Positions 11,993 to 22,632 of a stretch of 64,000 bases of DNA are shown here, one piece after another. Numbering within the stretch: the first letter of the stretch is position 1; every line of letters begins with the position of its first letter. The stretch is taken from the NCBI RefSeq assembly GCF_040412425.1, contig NC_089749.1, positions 38,650,570 to 38,714,569 on the forward strand, read 5' to 3'. The notes under the pieces are model-generated. The model was not told the origin of the DNA. It did no database searches and saw nothing but the letters and a program-made list of their open reading frames with translations. Source of the stretch: Macrobrachium rosenbergii. Taxonomy: Eukaryota; Arthropoda; Malacostraca; Decapoda; Palaemonidae. A program made the translations under genes and the position numbers.

Positions 11993-12189
11993 AGCGGTAG
12001 TCATAGCGGGTGGATAGGAAGATGGAAGAGAATTGAAAAATAAGCTGGAGGAAGAAGTAAAAAAGGAGCAGAAGAAAAAGAGGACAGAGAGAGACATTTA
12101 GTCAAACAGGGGGAATGATTTCCCCTCGTTCGAGAGCCCCCTTGCCCGTCGCAAATCTACAGCATGAGAAAGAATATTCTATGCTGGAG

Positions 12190-12733
12190 CCATGCGACTA
12201 CGTCACGGCAGTCTCTCATTAAGGGGGATCAATGTAGGGAAGCGAAGATATTATGTCCCAATCTATTATTTCTGATTGTACAGGGGAACGCCTTCAGTAC
12301 AGTAACTAAATAAAGGGCTACTGGAAGAGAAGCATTACCACTAGGTTACGCTCCTTTAAATACACCCTTGGCCATCAACCCAAGACACAGCGTAGGGGAA
12401 CGACGGCTATGCAAGGTTATCACAAATCGTTGGTTTGTATTAAAAAATATAAAAAACATGTAATATATACTGTACGCAAAATACATTAACATCCCACTGG
12501 GATAATAAGAGCTTAACGACAGTCAGGCAGAGAGATCTGAAACCATGTCTGCAATGCATGACGGCCGAAAGCAAACTGGAATGTTTACATCCGGGAAGGC
12601 GGGTATTCCCGCCTACCTGGCAGCAGTTACTGCCTAACCACCTTGCTCAAGAGTTTAACAGCCATTTCTAGCCTAAGCTGAAAGTAATTCCTAACGCAAA
12701 GGACCGACGGTTTGTATATCGTGTCAGAACAAA
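12190..12733 (-). mobile_element. DIRS beta-a, right part with right inverted terminal repeat
   Basis: It aligns block by block with 19530-20037 of beta-b (for example TACAGGGG..CGCCTTCAGTA, GAGAAGCATTACCACT and CAAACTGGAATGTTTACATCC) and ends at GTCAGAACAAA near 12733. LINE B sequence follows directly. The sequence from 11993 to about 12190 has no clear match: it could be unique beta-a DNA or a lost LINE 5' part. Confidence 0.65.
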
Positions 12734-12858
12734 TCTAAATGCAAAGGGGCACTAAGTCTAATTAAAAAACTATCACACACAAATTGGGGAGCTGATAGAC
12801 AGTCTTACCATACTGTATAAAGCAACAGGTTACCAATCATTAACTACGGAAGTGAAAT
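12734..12858 (+). pseudogene. LINE B segment 1: RT thumb fragment
   Basis: Plus-strand translation gives SKCKGALSLIKKLSHTNWGA followed by a frameshifted stretch ending INYGSEI. This matches LINE G RT (MKSKCKRALNLIKNCRTLLW and IVDYGSEIYG). It is flanked on both sides by DIRS termini. The upstream part of the LINE is not visible in this window. Downstream LINE sequence resumes only in RNase H at 20038, so several hundred bases of LINE were lost at the beta-b insertion. Confidence 0.75.
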
Positions 12859-13529
12859 AACAATTTTTATAGTAAATTGTATTTCTCCTAACTATACAAA
12901 CCTAAGGTCCTTTACATTAGGAATTACTTTCAGGCGTAGGCTGGAAACGGCCATTAAACTCTTGAGCAAGGCGGTTAGGCAGTAACTACCGCCAGGCAGA
13001 CGGGGATACCTGCCTGCCTGGATGTAAACATTCCACTTTGCCTTTCGGTCCAGGTTCAGATTAAGGGGTGGCATGAGGTGGGCATAAAGCATTAAGGACC
13101 TCGGGTTTGTATAGTTAGGAAAAATACACTTTACTTTAAAAATTGTTATTTGTTCCGACACAATATACAAACCCTCGGTCCTTTACATTACGAAGACTCA
13201 CTGGTTGGAGGGAGGAATCTGAGTGAGTCTCCTGCACTGACTGGAGTTCTGCACACCTAGGTTACTCCTCCTGGTCGAAAGAGCGAGGAGTCGTACCGTG
13301 CCTCTGACATATTGATCGGAGTGTAGGAACTGCAAGATCAAATGTGAGATACTGGACCTTTTCGCATGAGTGAGGAAATGCAGCTCCTACGAAATACGCT
13401 GGAAGGATCTAGAGTCGGAGGCAGTAAGGAAAAGCCGAGATAGGGTTCCCTTATTGCCAGTCTCTCCTTCCTCCCCTTGCTAGAGGAAGGAGCAGAATTG
13501 CTCCTATGATTCTATAAGAAAAATAGAAT

Positions 13530-15165
13530 GGGTGCTCGGTGTGTAGTCTTACCGCATCAGTGCCAGTTCCAGCAGCTATTGGTTCGAGTCCTATTCTCAT
13601 CCCTAAGAAGGAGAAGTTGGAGGACGGGGAAGGAGGAGGAAGAGAGGCCAGTCACTCTCGGAATCCTTCTCACTTCCACAACCAACGCCTTAGGCGAGAT
13701 GCAACTCGTCCTTTTGAAGGAGCTGGGTAAGACAACACAACTTGTTGAGCAGCCACCACAGAGCCAAGGAAAAAGGGTTCCAGTGGACTGTGGGCAAGAC
13801 CGAAGGAAGAAGACAAGAGTGTGGTCTAAGAGATCACGTCTTGCTTCCAGACCAACAGAAACTTCCAGAATGCGAGGGATGGACCAAGCCATTGACTTCA
13901 TGAGCTCTTGGGTGAAAGGTACCGGTATTGTCGTCGTCAGCTGCCAAGTACCTCCTTTGATCGCTTCATGAAGTCAGCAGGAAGATGTGTCCTTAGACAC
14001 TTCTTCCTTGGGAGAGACAGTACTAGCGAAAATGATGAGGACATCCAGGTTAGGAATGTCAAGCCTTTCGGGAAGTACCACAGCTCCCAATAGGACAAAG
14101 TAACAAATGATCTGGATCATCAACACAAAGTCCAAGGAGGAGGGGAACAAGAAGGACTCGAACCTGACAGTCGATGCCAATGGATTCGGAGTCCACCTAC
14201 GACATCCGAGAAGGAGTCGAGGTACGATCCCCATTCCTGTTCTTCCATCTTCTATGCCAAGGCCAGGGTAAGATGAGACATGGTCCTAAGAGGGCATATC
14301 TCTATCCAACGACTCTTGTAAGGCACATGCCACCCACGAAACAGTTCCATGGGAGAGCACAACTGAAGAAGCTTCTCGTCCATAGTTAACTCTCGACTGA
14401 GGAGACGAAGGCTACTTCAGATAGAAGGCTAGGTCACAAGGGCCTAAGTTCTTCACAAATGAAAGGGAGAGAAGCAATTCTTGGCGGAGAAGACGAGGAA
14501 GTCCAGACTTGACGAGCGACTCTCACCCAATTAGAAGTTCCGACAACGACACCACCAGCAAAGACGGATCCAGTCCCTGGGACAGTGTTGCAGAGGACTT
14601 CAAGGGATATCCAGCTATATCCGTTGCCGCTCGGCGAGAAAGCCTGTGCTTGCAAGGAAAGCTGGAAAGTCTCCCAGTCCTGAACACACACGGATGTACT
14701 GCCTCAAGAACCGCTTCTTGTGTAAGCTGCTACAGGAGGTTGGGTCAAGCGGAATTCTTCTCGATGCCTCGGCAATCAGGTTGGATGAAGGTGAAGACTT
14801 CAAGTGTTTGTCTGTAACTCGGGGTGAGCAATGTTTGTGAACCCCTAGTGAAACAGACAAATACGGAGGGAAAAAACGTTGATATCAAGTTTTCACCAAA
14901 AAGATAGCATGCCTCAACAGAGCGGCCCCTGGTCTGGTATGAAGGAGCGAGAAAAAACTACTGACTTGTGTGCAGGAAGGCAACAGAAGGACGGTAGGGA
15001 TTTCTAAGTCGAGCAGTCTCTGCATGAATCTTCGTGAAGAAAGAGTGAGCAGCATGTTCCGTCCCGATCACTCAAACCCGAGGCCAGGCTTGCCTACCAA
15101 TACATCCCCACCAGGAATGCATCTGGTTAATTAAGCTGTCGAGTGTGCAATAGAACAACACTCGA
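13530..15165 (-). pseudogene. Decayed DIRS tyrosine recombinase (beta-b)
   Basis: Minus-strand fragments match the beta-c recombinase in broken frames. The block at 13974-14234 corresponds to the region before HEVR (with SKDTSSC for the beta-c SKNTISF). The block at 13557-13901 corresponds to HEVR to YLR, frameshifted after RRDLL. The block at 14434-14860 corresponds to the N-terminal core-binding part, with repeated shifts. Nucleotide identity to beta-a is high over the whole stretch. Confidence 0.6.
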
Positions 15166-15639
15166 GTACCTGCAAACGTCCAGATGAAACAGGAGGAAAA
15201 ACGATTGCCTCTTGTTTGTCGACAAATGCCACTACTGTGGTTTTGTTGTTCAACGAAACCAGTGAGTGCTGCAAAACCCATCCTGAATTCTCGGAAGGCC
15301 AAAAGGCTGCCCTGAGCCCAGGACGGTGATGAGAAGGTACTAATCGTCTCAGTCACACAAATTCAAGACAAGGTCTTACCAGTGTGCGCCTATTCCTTAA
15401 TCTGTGAATCCGTAAGTAGACACAAGATGTGAGGGGAATATGCAAGCATATTTGAAGGTTCCTTCAATCAAACATTAGCCTAACTCTTTCCTCATACATC
15501 GAAGAGGAAAGAACGGAGGAAAGGAAGCAGACTTCCATTCTCCACAATGGGGAAGCTTCTTGCAAAATGACAGGGTACCGAGGCAATTAGCTCTAGCCGG
15601 ACTGGCATTTCCCGAATCGGGAGCACGGGAGAGGTGGCG

Positions 15640-15745
15640 GGATGGAAGTTCGATGGAAAGAATTGCCGAGACCTAAGGGAAATAGATACTTCTCCTGAAG
15701 GAATCCATTTCCAGGTCTCGGCAATGTCGCTGCCAGTTCCAGAGA
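15640..15745. repeat. Hairpin at the gag/RT junction of DIRS beta-b
   Basis: ATTGCCGAGACCT near 15660 pairs with AGGTCTCGGCAAT near 15714 around a loop of about 40 bases. A related hairpin with the same AGGTCTCGGC arm, followed by ATGTCGCTGCCA, lies at 29580-29655 in beta-c. Both mark the point where the N-terminal RT part is missing. The regions on either side in beta-b do not read as RT. Confidence 0.5.
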
Positions 15746-16379
15746 CTCGATAAATATCATTTCGTCCAGGCATCAGCAGTTGCAATCTTCTTCTGAAGCC
15801 TAGGACTTGTTAGCTAAGGAGTTGAGGGGGGCTGGCTTGAACTCAAGGTCGAGTTGAGATGACTAAGACCCAAAGTTCTTGGCCATTGTCCAAAGGACAA
15901 GTCAGTGCCCACCCTGGTGGGAACCTTGATTACTGGGGTATCTGGCAAATCTCTGAAAGACAAAGGCAGAACCAAGTAAAGGTTCGATCCCAAGGGTCGA
16001 GCCAACTCGGGACTTACGAAACCAGAGATCCAAATTGGGAGAAAGTCCTTCTTCTTAGCACCAGAATTGCCCAAAAAACTGCAGTCGGCAAGACCCTCCA
16101 AGGCAAGACGAATTCATATTCTGTCGAGGCAGGGGTGGAAGCTTGGTGTCTCGACCTGAATTAACTCCTTCGAAGAAAAGAATTCATCAGGTCCAGAACG
16201 CTCTCAAAAGCAAGGACCGCAGCGGTCCCTGGCACTCTCGGCCCCTCGGAAACTGCAAGGGTTGCGAGTGATGAACGTTATTCATTGGGGGAGCTGTGGT
16301 CCTGTCCCGGGGATCCTCGTGCCGACAAATCAGCGGGAAGTTCTCCGAGAACACGGGGGTGATCGTAACTTGAAGAGGA

Positions 16380-18140
16380 AGACCCTCACTGTTTCCGATG
16401 CGTGAAACTCCTGTACCTCTCTCCTTGGAGGGAGACCTTGACAGATCCCATGAAACCCTCCTCGGCTACTTGGTTATAATACGAGAGAATCAGGAGACTG
16501 ATACCCAAAGCAAGCCAGGCGGCCGAACTCCGAAAGAAAATTTTGTCGGAGCTCTCTCTGTCCGTCTCGCGCCTCTCGGAACAACTGAGAGGAAAAGAGA
16601 ACAGGTGAGGAGAAAAGAGTATCCCTACCTGTCCTGCCAGTATGATAAGCAGGAGGGGCGGACCGTGAGTGATAATCAACCGAAGGAGATTACTGCCACA
16701 CGGGGAAAGAAGAGCACTTGTGCTGCGGCAAAGCGCTTTCCTGGGAAGAGCAAAAAGTTCACTCGAACATAGCCGAGAACCCGAATCGGAAAAAACCGTG
16801 TGGGGCCGAGCCAATCACGCTAACGCGATCCAGCTGGTTGGTATGTGGTGGACTGGGAGGCAGGCGGGGTGAGCTGAGCCAGTCTGGCAAGCTGAGTCGA
16901 GCCGAGCCAGTCTCGTAAGTGCGACCAGGGGCCGAGCCGAGCCAATTGCGCGAACACAATTGTAACTGGGCAGGCTGGACTCGTCTGCTGTGAACAATTG
17001 CTAGTTTCCTGAACTCTAAACTCCTTCGAGGCCGAGGCCCCTCGAGAAGAAGGTTCAAAGGGGAATTCTGTGTCTGCTATCTTGCATGCTCGAACCCTAA
17101 AGTTCGAGACACAAGAATGAAGCCCGGCCGAGCAACCGAAGCAGCTGGCGGGCAGTATCGAGACACCTGGGGTCTCGGCACCCAGACACCCGGGCGTCTC
17201 AGCACCCAGACACCTGGGTGTCCCAGCAACCAGACACCTGGGTGTCTCGGCACTTTCTCTCGTCCTGGCCTCTCGTAAGGAGAGCGCTCGTGATTCATAG
17301 AGTTCGAGCTACCCACGAGACTTCCAAAAATTGGGAGCGGCTACTTTGTTTCCTAATAGATTGAAAGAGCCAAGCACAGAACCAGTCTTAGATGCAGACT
17401 TCCAAGACTGGCAATGAGGGCGTGGCCTCAAGAGGCCGAGCTCTCGCAGCCCCCGAAACGCAAGATCCCACAGGAGAATGCAAATCGGTTTCCGCCCAAG
17501 GGCGGGAAGAGCCAACAAGAGAAACTTGTCTCCCGGAAGAGAGTCAGTCTCTTAGAAGTCCCGCAGGACTCCCAAAGTGAATCTCTTCCCTGCTTCTTCT
17601 GATGTTCGAACCGACAGGATCGAGACACCAGGCTGGGAACCCGACCGAGCACTGACAAACACTCGGGAGCGCTTGCGGTGCTGGCAGGAAGAGGAGCCGA
17701 GATTCCTGGGTGCCTCGGCCCTTTCTCTCGCGCTGTTCCCAAACTGGGCCGAGGAAAATCTCTCCAGACCAGATCGGGATACTCGATATTCCATAGAATC
17801 TCGAGCACTCGGAGTGGCTCGCGAACGAGTGCCCAAAGCAGCCCCCATCTTAAAGGCGGAACCTCTAAGACTCGGGAACGGGATCACAAACTGAGGTCTG
17901 CGCGCCCGCAGCTTCCAAAACACAAAACCCAGGACTATGCAAATCGGTTTCCTAACCCGAAGGTCAGGAAGAGCCAACGAGAGACCCACTGCCTCCTCGG
18001 AAGGAGGCAGTCCCTAGACGTCCAAGGGCATCAAGGGGAAGAAGCAGCATTCCTCTCCTTTGGCCGACGGAGGTCTGTCCGATTCTCGGGACCCCCTTGG
18101 ACCTCGGGAGAGGAAGGGAAGACGCACCAGAAGACAAAAT
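16380..18140 (-). pseudogene. Decayed DIRS gag (beta-b)
   Basis: GC-rich sequence with short open frames on both strands and Ser/Pro/Arg-rich translations. It is assigned to gag by position, between the right-end minisatellite and the recombinase side, and by local nucleotide similarity to the beta-c gag (for example GGAAGAGCCAACGAGAGA-CCCACTGCCT at about 17968 versus 31695). No Cys-rich motif is recoverable. No single frame exceeds about 190 codons and none carries a recognisable domain. Confidence 0.45.
17155..17258. repeat. 24-bp palindromic minisatellite, about 4 units
   Basis: Imperfect tandem copies of a 24-25 bp unit containing CAGACACCTGGGTGTCTCGG, each with the self-complementary core GACACC-TGG-GTGTC. 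It lies inside the decayed gag of beta-b. No such array is seen in beta-c at the equivalent place. Confidence 0.7.
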
Positions 18141-18171
18141 CTAAGATAAGATGAAGAAGATGGCGGCTACT

Positions 18172-18800
18172 TCCACAGGGCAGCTTCCTTCACCTCCACT
18201 CCGACATCTTCTACAGAATGGTGGACACGAAACATCGTAACCTCCAGGGTAGTCCGGCAGGAACACAACGGACGCAGCCAGGACACCACCACCAGGAGAA
18301 GCAGTAGGCATGATCAGGACAGTCGATGCAGGAGCTACGGCAGCGGTTCGGAAGGCAGAAGCTACTGCAACAGCCAGGAACATCACCTCAACAGGACAAC
18401 TTCCTACATCTTCATGCCTACATCTTCTACAGGATGGCGGACATCGTAACCCCTGGGGCAGCTGGCAGGAACGCACGTAAGCGGCCCGGGCACGATCGCC
18501 AGAAGTGGCAGGAATGATCAGGACAGTCGATGCAGGAGCTACGGCACAGGTTCGGAGGGCAGGAGCTATTGCAACGGCCAGGAACGTCACTTCCACAAGG
18601 CGAATTCCTTCCCTTTCACGCCAACATCTACATGATGGCAGACATCGTACCTCCAGGGCAGCTGGCAGGAACACAACGGAAGCGGCCCCGGGCACAATCA
18701 CTAGGAGAAGAAGCGGGCACGATCAGGACATCCGATGCAGGAGCTGCGTTAGCGGTTCGGAAGGCAGGAGCTACTGCAACGGACAGAATGTCATTTGAAA
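18172..18800. repeat. 235-bp minisatellite, about 2.7 units
   Basis: Three successive units start near GCAGCTTCCTTCACCT (18180), AGGACAACTTCCTACATC (18393) and GGCGAATTCCTTCCC (18600). They share GCAGGAGCTACGGCA, GGCAGGAGCTA and CATCGTACCTCCAGGGCAGC. The array is the same as at 625-985. Confidence 0.8.
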
Positions 18801-20037
18801 GTCACCAGCAGCAACAGGAGTGATCAGGGCAGCTGCAGCAGGAGACCAGGAAGAGCAGCCCAGAGACTTGTCAAGTTGACAAGAGCATAACACCGGGAAT
18901 AGCAGGAGCAGATGGACCATAGATACGCAGGAGGCATTGCAATAGCATACATGAAAACCAGCAATGACAGCGATCGATCCACATCGGCGGGAACAGAGTC
19001 AGAGCGATCCCGACGTGGAAATATGTCATCTAACCAGGTATTGAGGTCGATCCCGAAGCAACACTGAACGAATGTCAGGACTGCTTCATGCAAGATATTC
19101 TTTGATATGTCCAGCCAACTACTGCTGTGTCTGTGATGCTCACTGTCAACCTGAAAGAAAAGCAAAGATGATTAGTAGAGGGAGGCTCCTCCCACTGCAA
19201 GGGGAACTGCCCTATGCAGCGGGAGGAGGTACAGTACTCTAGACCAGGTCGCCCGATCGCTCCCCGTCCCTGGTCTTCGCCCGACGAGCGAGCAAAGAGG
19301 ACGAAAGAGAGAGATCTACTAAAGGGGAGAAGGAAGAACCTACGGGAAGAGAAAAAAGGACGGAGGGGAGGCCACCAAGGGCACCGTGAAAGCGAAACTT
19401 ATCGACGACGCCCGCAACCTCCCACTTGGCCCGCAATTCTCTAAGCACAGGCGGCGAGCAACACTCAGCATAAGTAGGAAGAAATTAGTGATGCCCCTTA
19501 TACACGGAGGGCGGAAGCCCAAGAAGGGAACTAACTCTTATGTCCCGATGGATGTAGGGGAGTGAGGATATTGCGTCCCAAACTATATCTCCGAAAGTAC
19601 AGGGGCGCCTTCAGTATTTACGTAAAGGGCTGCTGGAGAGAAGCATTACCACTTGGTTTCGCTACTCCAGTTACGCCCTTGGCCGTCAAACCCCAGACAC
19701 AGGCAGGGAACAACGGCTTATGCAAGGTTTCACAAATCGTGGGTTTGTATTAATAATATCAAACACACGTATATATAAACAAAAAAACAGAAAGATCCCA
19801 CCGGGATAATAAGAGCTTAACGACAGTCAGGAAGAGAGAACGAAAACACGTCAGCAACGCATGACGGCCGAAAGCAAACTGGAATGTTTACATCCAGGCA
19901 GGCGGGTATCCCAGCCTACCTGGCGGTAGTTACTGCCTAACCACCTTGCTCAAGAGTTTAACGGCCGTTTCCAGCCTATGCTTGAAAGTAATTCCTAATG
20001 TAAAGGACCGAGGGTTTGTATATTGTGTCGGAACAAA

Positions 20038-20138
20038 CTGAAATATGTTGGACTCCTGCCCATGTAGGGGTTAAAGGAAATGAAGAAGCAGATAAAGCAG
20101 CTAAAGAAGCAGTCCATTTGGCAAGAGCAAATGTAAAA
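20038..20138 (+). pseudogene. LINE B segment 2: RNase H fragment
   Basis: Plus-strand translation reads EICWTPAHVGVKGNEEADKA then AKEAVHLARANVK. This is the last RNase H motif of I-group LINEs, matching the equivalent segment of LINE G. It stops in mid-codon context at GTAAAA, where DIRS alpha begins; the next LINE codons (ATC TCA ATT) follow DIRS alpha at 26541. Confidence 0.85.
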
Positions 20139-20330
20139 ATGATATTTTAATGATAAAATAAAGTTTGTTCATACTTACCTGGCAGATATATATATAGCTG
20201 TAGTCTCCGAAGTCCGACAGAATTTCAAAATTCGCGGCACACGCAGTGGCCGATCAGGTGGTTAGTACACATTCCCGCTGCTGGGAGGCGGGCATCAGGA
20301 ACCATTCCCATTTTCTATTCAGATTTTCTA
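20139..20330. repeat. DIRS alpha left inverted terminal repeat
   Basis: It begins ATGATATTTTAATGATAAAA and contains ACTTACCTGGCAG, then TAGTCTCCGAAGTCCGACAG. About 160 bp of it is inverted at the other end (26375-26532). The last 40 bp differ between ends, as expected for DIRS, where each end is completed from the internal complementary region. Confidence 0.85.
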
Positions 20331-20370
20331 ACGCCACTGTCTCCTGAGGGGAGGAGGGAGGGCAATATGA

Positions 20371-20466
20371 ATATATATATCTGCCAGGTAAGTATGAACA
20401 AACTTTATTTTATCATTAAAATATCATTTTGTTCATGAGACTTACCTGTCAGATATATATATAGCT
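20371..20466. repeat. DIRS alpha internal complementary region
   Basis: The first half (about 20371-20433) is the reverse complement of the left terminus, and the second half (about 20434-20466, from TTTGTTCATGAGACTTACC) is the reverse complement of the right terminus. In DIRS elements this region aligns the two ends to form the circular intermediate that the recombinase integrates. The left arm and the first half also form a long hairpin with each other. Confidence 0.85.
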
Positions 20467-20811
20467 GAACACCACCTTTGGAGGGGGGTAGAGACAGCCA
20501 AGAATTAGGGAAAAACAAATTTGAAGGTAAAATTATTTAGGTTCCTTACCTGATAGCATAGCTGACTGAGTGGTTACTGTCACCCTAGTCTGCTTCTGCT
20601 TTTCTAGAGACCCCAGCGAGGTAGTGACCTATAAAGCTGGCGACTGCTAGATGATCTGTCAACGGGGGCGTGACCACAATGTGACTAGATCATAGACCAT
20701 ACAACAAGGACAAAAGAGCATACTAACCACCTAACCAACACTAAGACATTAGTCTGCAATGGATTGGGAAGACTGTCTCCATCAATCGACCCAACAACCA
20801 TAAAAACACAA

Positions 20812-22632
20812 TTAAAGGATAGGAGCAGAGCTACCCCCTGACCCCAAGGTTGTTGAAGCAGCAATGTATGGTCCCAGCGAAAAGCAATTTTCGTATGCTA
20901 CCTTAACATCTCTCAAGTAGTGTGAGGCAAACACTGAATCGCTTCGCCAAAATGTGGCACTGAGAATGTCACTGAGTGCCATATTTTTCTGGAACACCAT
21001 GGAGGTAGCGACCGCCCTCACCTCGTGGGCGTTGACTCTCAACAACTTGAAGTTGGAGTCGTCACAACAAGAATGTGCCTCCTTGATGACATTCCTAATG
21101 AAGAATGCCAGTGCATTCTTCAACATGGGATTAACTGGCTGCCTCACAGAACACCATAAGTTATCCGAGGGACCACGAATGTCCTGAGTTCTTTTAAGGT
21201 AATACTTGAGAGCTCTAACAGGACATAGAACTCTCTCAGGTTCCTGTCCAATAAGGTCTGTCAAACCTTTAATTTCAAAAAATCTAGGCCAAGGGTTAGA
21301 AGGCCTTTCGTTCTTAGCCAAGAACGTAGGGGTTAAAGAGCAGACAGCATTGTGTCCCTTGAAGCCCACATGACGGTTGGTAGCCTGAACTTCGCTCACT
21401 CTCTTTGCCGTCGACAGAGCAGTGAGGAAGACCGTCTTCCTAGTAACATCCCTAAAAGATGCAGATTGGAGAGGCTCAAAAGGACTGGACATTAAAAACT
21501 TGAGCACAACGTCCAAATTCCAAGTAGGAGGAATTGGCCGAGGAACCTTAGACGTCTCGAAAGACCTCAAGAGATCGTGGAGGTCCTTATTGTCAGACAA
21601 ATCCAGTCCTCTGTTTCTGAAAACAGAAGAAAGCATGCTCCGATAACCTTTGATTGTCTGAACTGCTAACTTGAGTTTTTCTCTCAAATAAAGGAGGAAA
21701 TCAGCGATCTGGCTCACAGCGGTCGAGGAAGAGGAAATTCCCTTCTTGCTGCACCAACCCCTGAAGGTTGCCCACTTCGCTTGATAAACTCTGATAGAGG
21801 AAGCTCTTCTGGCTCTAGCGATGGCCCATGCCACTCGGCCAGAAAACCCCCTCGCTCTGACCAATTTCTCGATAGTCTGAATGCAGTCAGGTTCAGAGCG
21901 GGAAGGTTTTGATGATATCTCGCGAAGTGGGGGTTGTCTGAGCAGATCTGCTCTCATAGGTAGGGTCCTCGGAACGTCTACCAACCAGAAGAGAATCTCC
22001 GAGAACCAGTGGTTCGAAGGCCAAAACAGGGCGATGAGAGTCATCCTTGTTCCTTGTGAGACCGAGAACTTGCGAATCACTTCTCCCAGAATCTTGAACG
22101 GGGAAAGGCATATCACGTCCATCCCGTCCAATCCCAGAGAAGAGCATCTATCGCCACTGTCCCCGGGTCGAGTACAGATGAGCAGTAAGGGAAGCCTCGC
22201 TGTTCTTGAGGTCGCAAGAGATCCACGAGAGGGCGACCCCAAAGTTTCCAGAGATCTTGGCAAACCTCCTGATGAAGGGTCCATTCCGTCAGCAGAAGTT
22301 GATGGCGCCCGACTGAGCAGGTCTGCTCGAACATTTTCGACCCCTGCAACAAATCTTGTGAGGATTGAAATGTTGCGAGCATGAGCCCAAAGGAGAATCT
22401 CTCTTGCAAGGCCGAACAGGGAACGAGAGTGTGTTCCGCCCTGTTTCTTGAGGTAAGCCAACGCCGTAGTGTTGTCCGAGTTCACTTGAACAACACGATT
22501 GGAAACTTGGACCTCGAAGAAGAATTGGAGGCTAAGAAGATCGCCGCCAACTCTTTGGTGTTGATGTGCCAGGACACCTGTTCCCCTCTCCAGGTTCCTG
22601 ACACTTCTTTTCCCCCCAGTGTTGCCCCCCAA
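20812..22632 (-). CDS. DIRS alpha RNase H C-part, linker and tyrosine recombinase
   Basis: A 606-codon open frame. Residues 40-108 carry the end of RNase H (VNSDNTTALAYLKKQGG, then ENVRADLLSR). Residues about 130-180 are frameshifted relative to the family; the in-family linker (WTLHQEVCQDLWKLWGRPLV) is in another frame at 22113-22409. Residues about 250-600 are the tyrosine recombinase: core-binding part RVYQAKWATFRGWC, then catalytic Arg411 in STAKRVSE, His536 and Arg539 in AHEVR, and nucleophile Tyr572 in SHYLRDV. The recombinase part is uninterrupted and would integrate the circular DNA copy. The annotated start is simply the first Met of the open frame; the true polypeptide continues from RT upstream by frameshift. 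Confidence 0.85.
   Translation of the reverse strand: MGGNTGGKRSVRNLERGTGVLAHQHQRVGGDLLSLQFFFEVQVSNRVVQVNSDNTTALAYLKKQGGTHSRSLFGLAREILLWAHARNISILTRFVAGVENVRADLLSRAPSTSADGMDPSSGGLPRSLETLGSPSRGSLATSRTARLPLLLICTRPGDSGDRCSSLGLDGMDVICLSPFKILGEVIRKFSVSQGTRMTLIALFWPSNHWFSEILFWLVDVPRTLPMRADLLRQPPLREISSKPSRSEPDCIQTIEKLVRARGFSGRVAWAIARARRASSIRVYQAKWATFRGWCSKKGISSSSTAVSQIADFLLYLREKLKLAVQTIKGYRSMLSSVFRNRGLDLSDNKDLHDLLRSFETSKVPRPIPPTWNLDVVLKFLMSSPFEPLQSASFRDVTRKTVFLTALSTAKRVSEVQATNRHVGFKGHNAVCSLTPTFLAKNERPSNPWPRFFEIKGLTDLIGQEPERVLCPVRALKYYLKRTQDIRGPSDNLWCSVRQPVNPMLKNALAFFIRNVIKEAHSCCDDSNFKLLRVNAHEVRAVATSMVFQKNMALSDILSATFWRSDSVFASHYLRDVKVAYENCFSLGPYIAASTTLGSGGSSAPIL

Larger units (their letters stand above)
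12859..20037 (-). mobile_element. DIRS beta-b (about 7.2 kb, degenerate)
   Basis: The left terminus is AACAATTTTTATAG at 12859 and the right terminus is GTCGGAACAAA at 20037, with inverted terminal repeats of about 170 bp (compare 12885-13050 with 19870-20020). The internal complementary region is at about 13100-13190. On the minus strand the order from right to left is: ITR, 235-bp minisatellite, decayed gag, a gag/RT remnant with a hairpin, then decayed recombinase. It lies between LINE B segments 1 and 2. There is no long domain-bearing frame, so it is inactive. Confidence 0.8.

Noticed and set aside
11762..12097. Tyr/Met/Ile-rich open frames on both strands, membrane-like
   Set aside because: They are translations of the TA/CATA microsatellite.
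18141..18701. 186-codon minus frame with repeated RCLPSCRRCR-like segments, looking like a Cys-rich repeat protein
   Set aside because: The repeats come from the 235-bp minisatellite shared with 625-985, where the frame is not kept.
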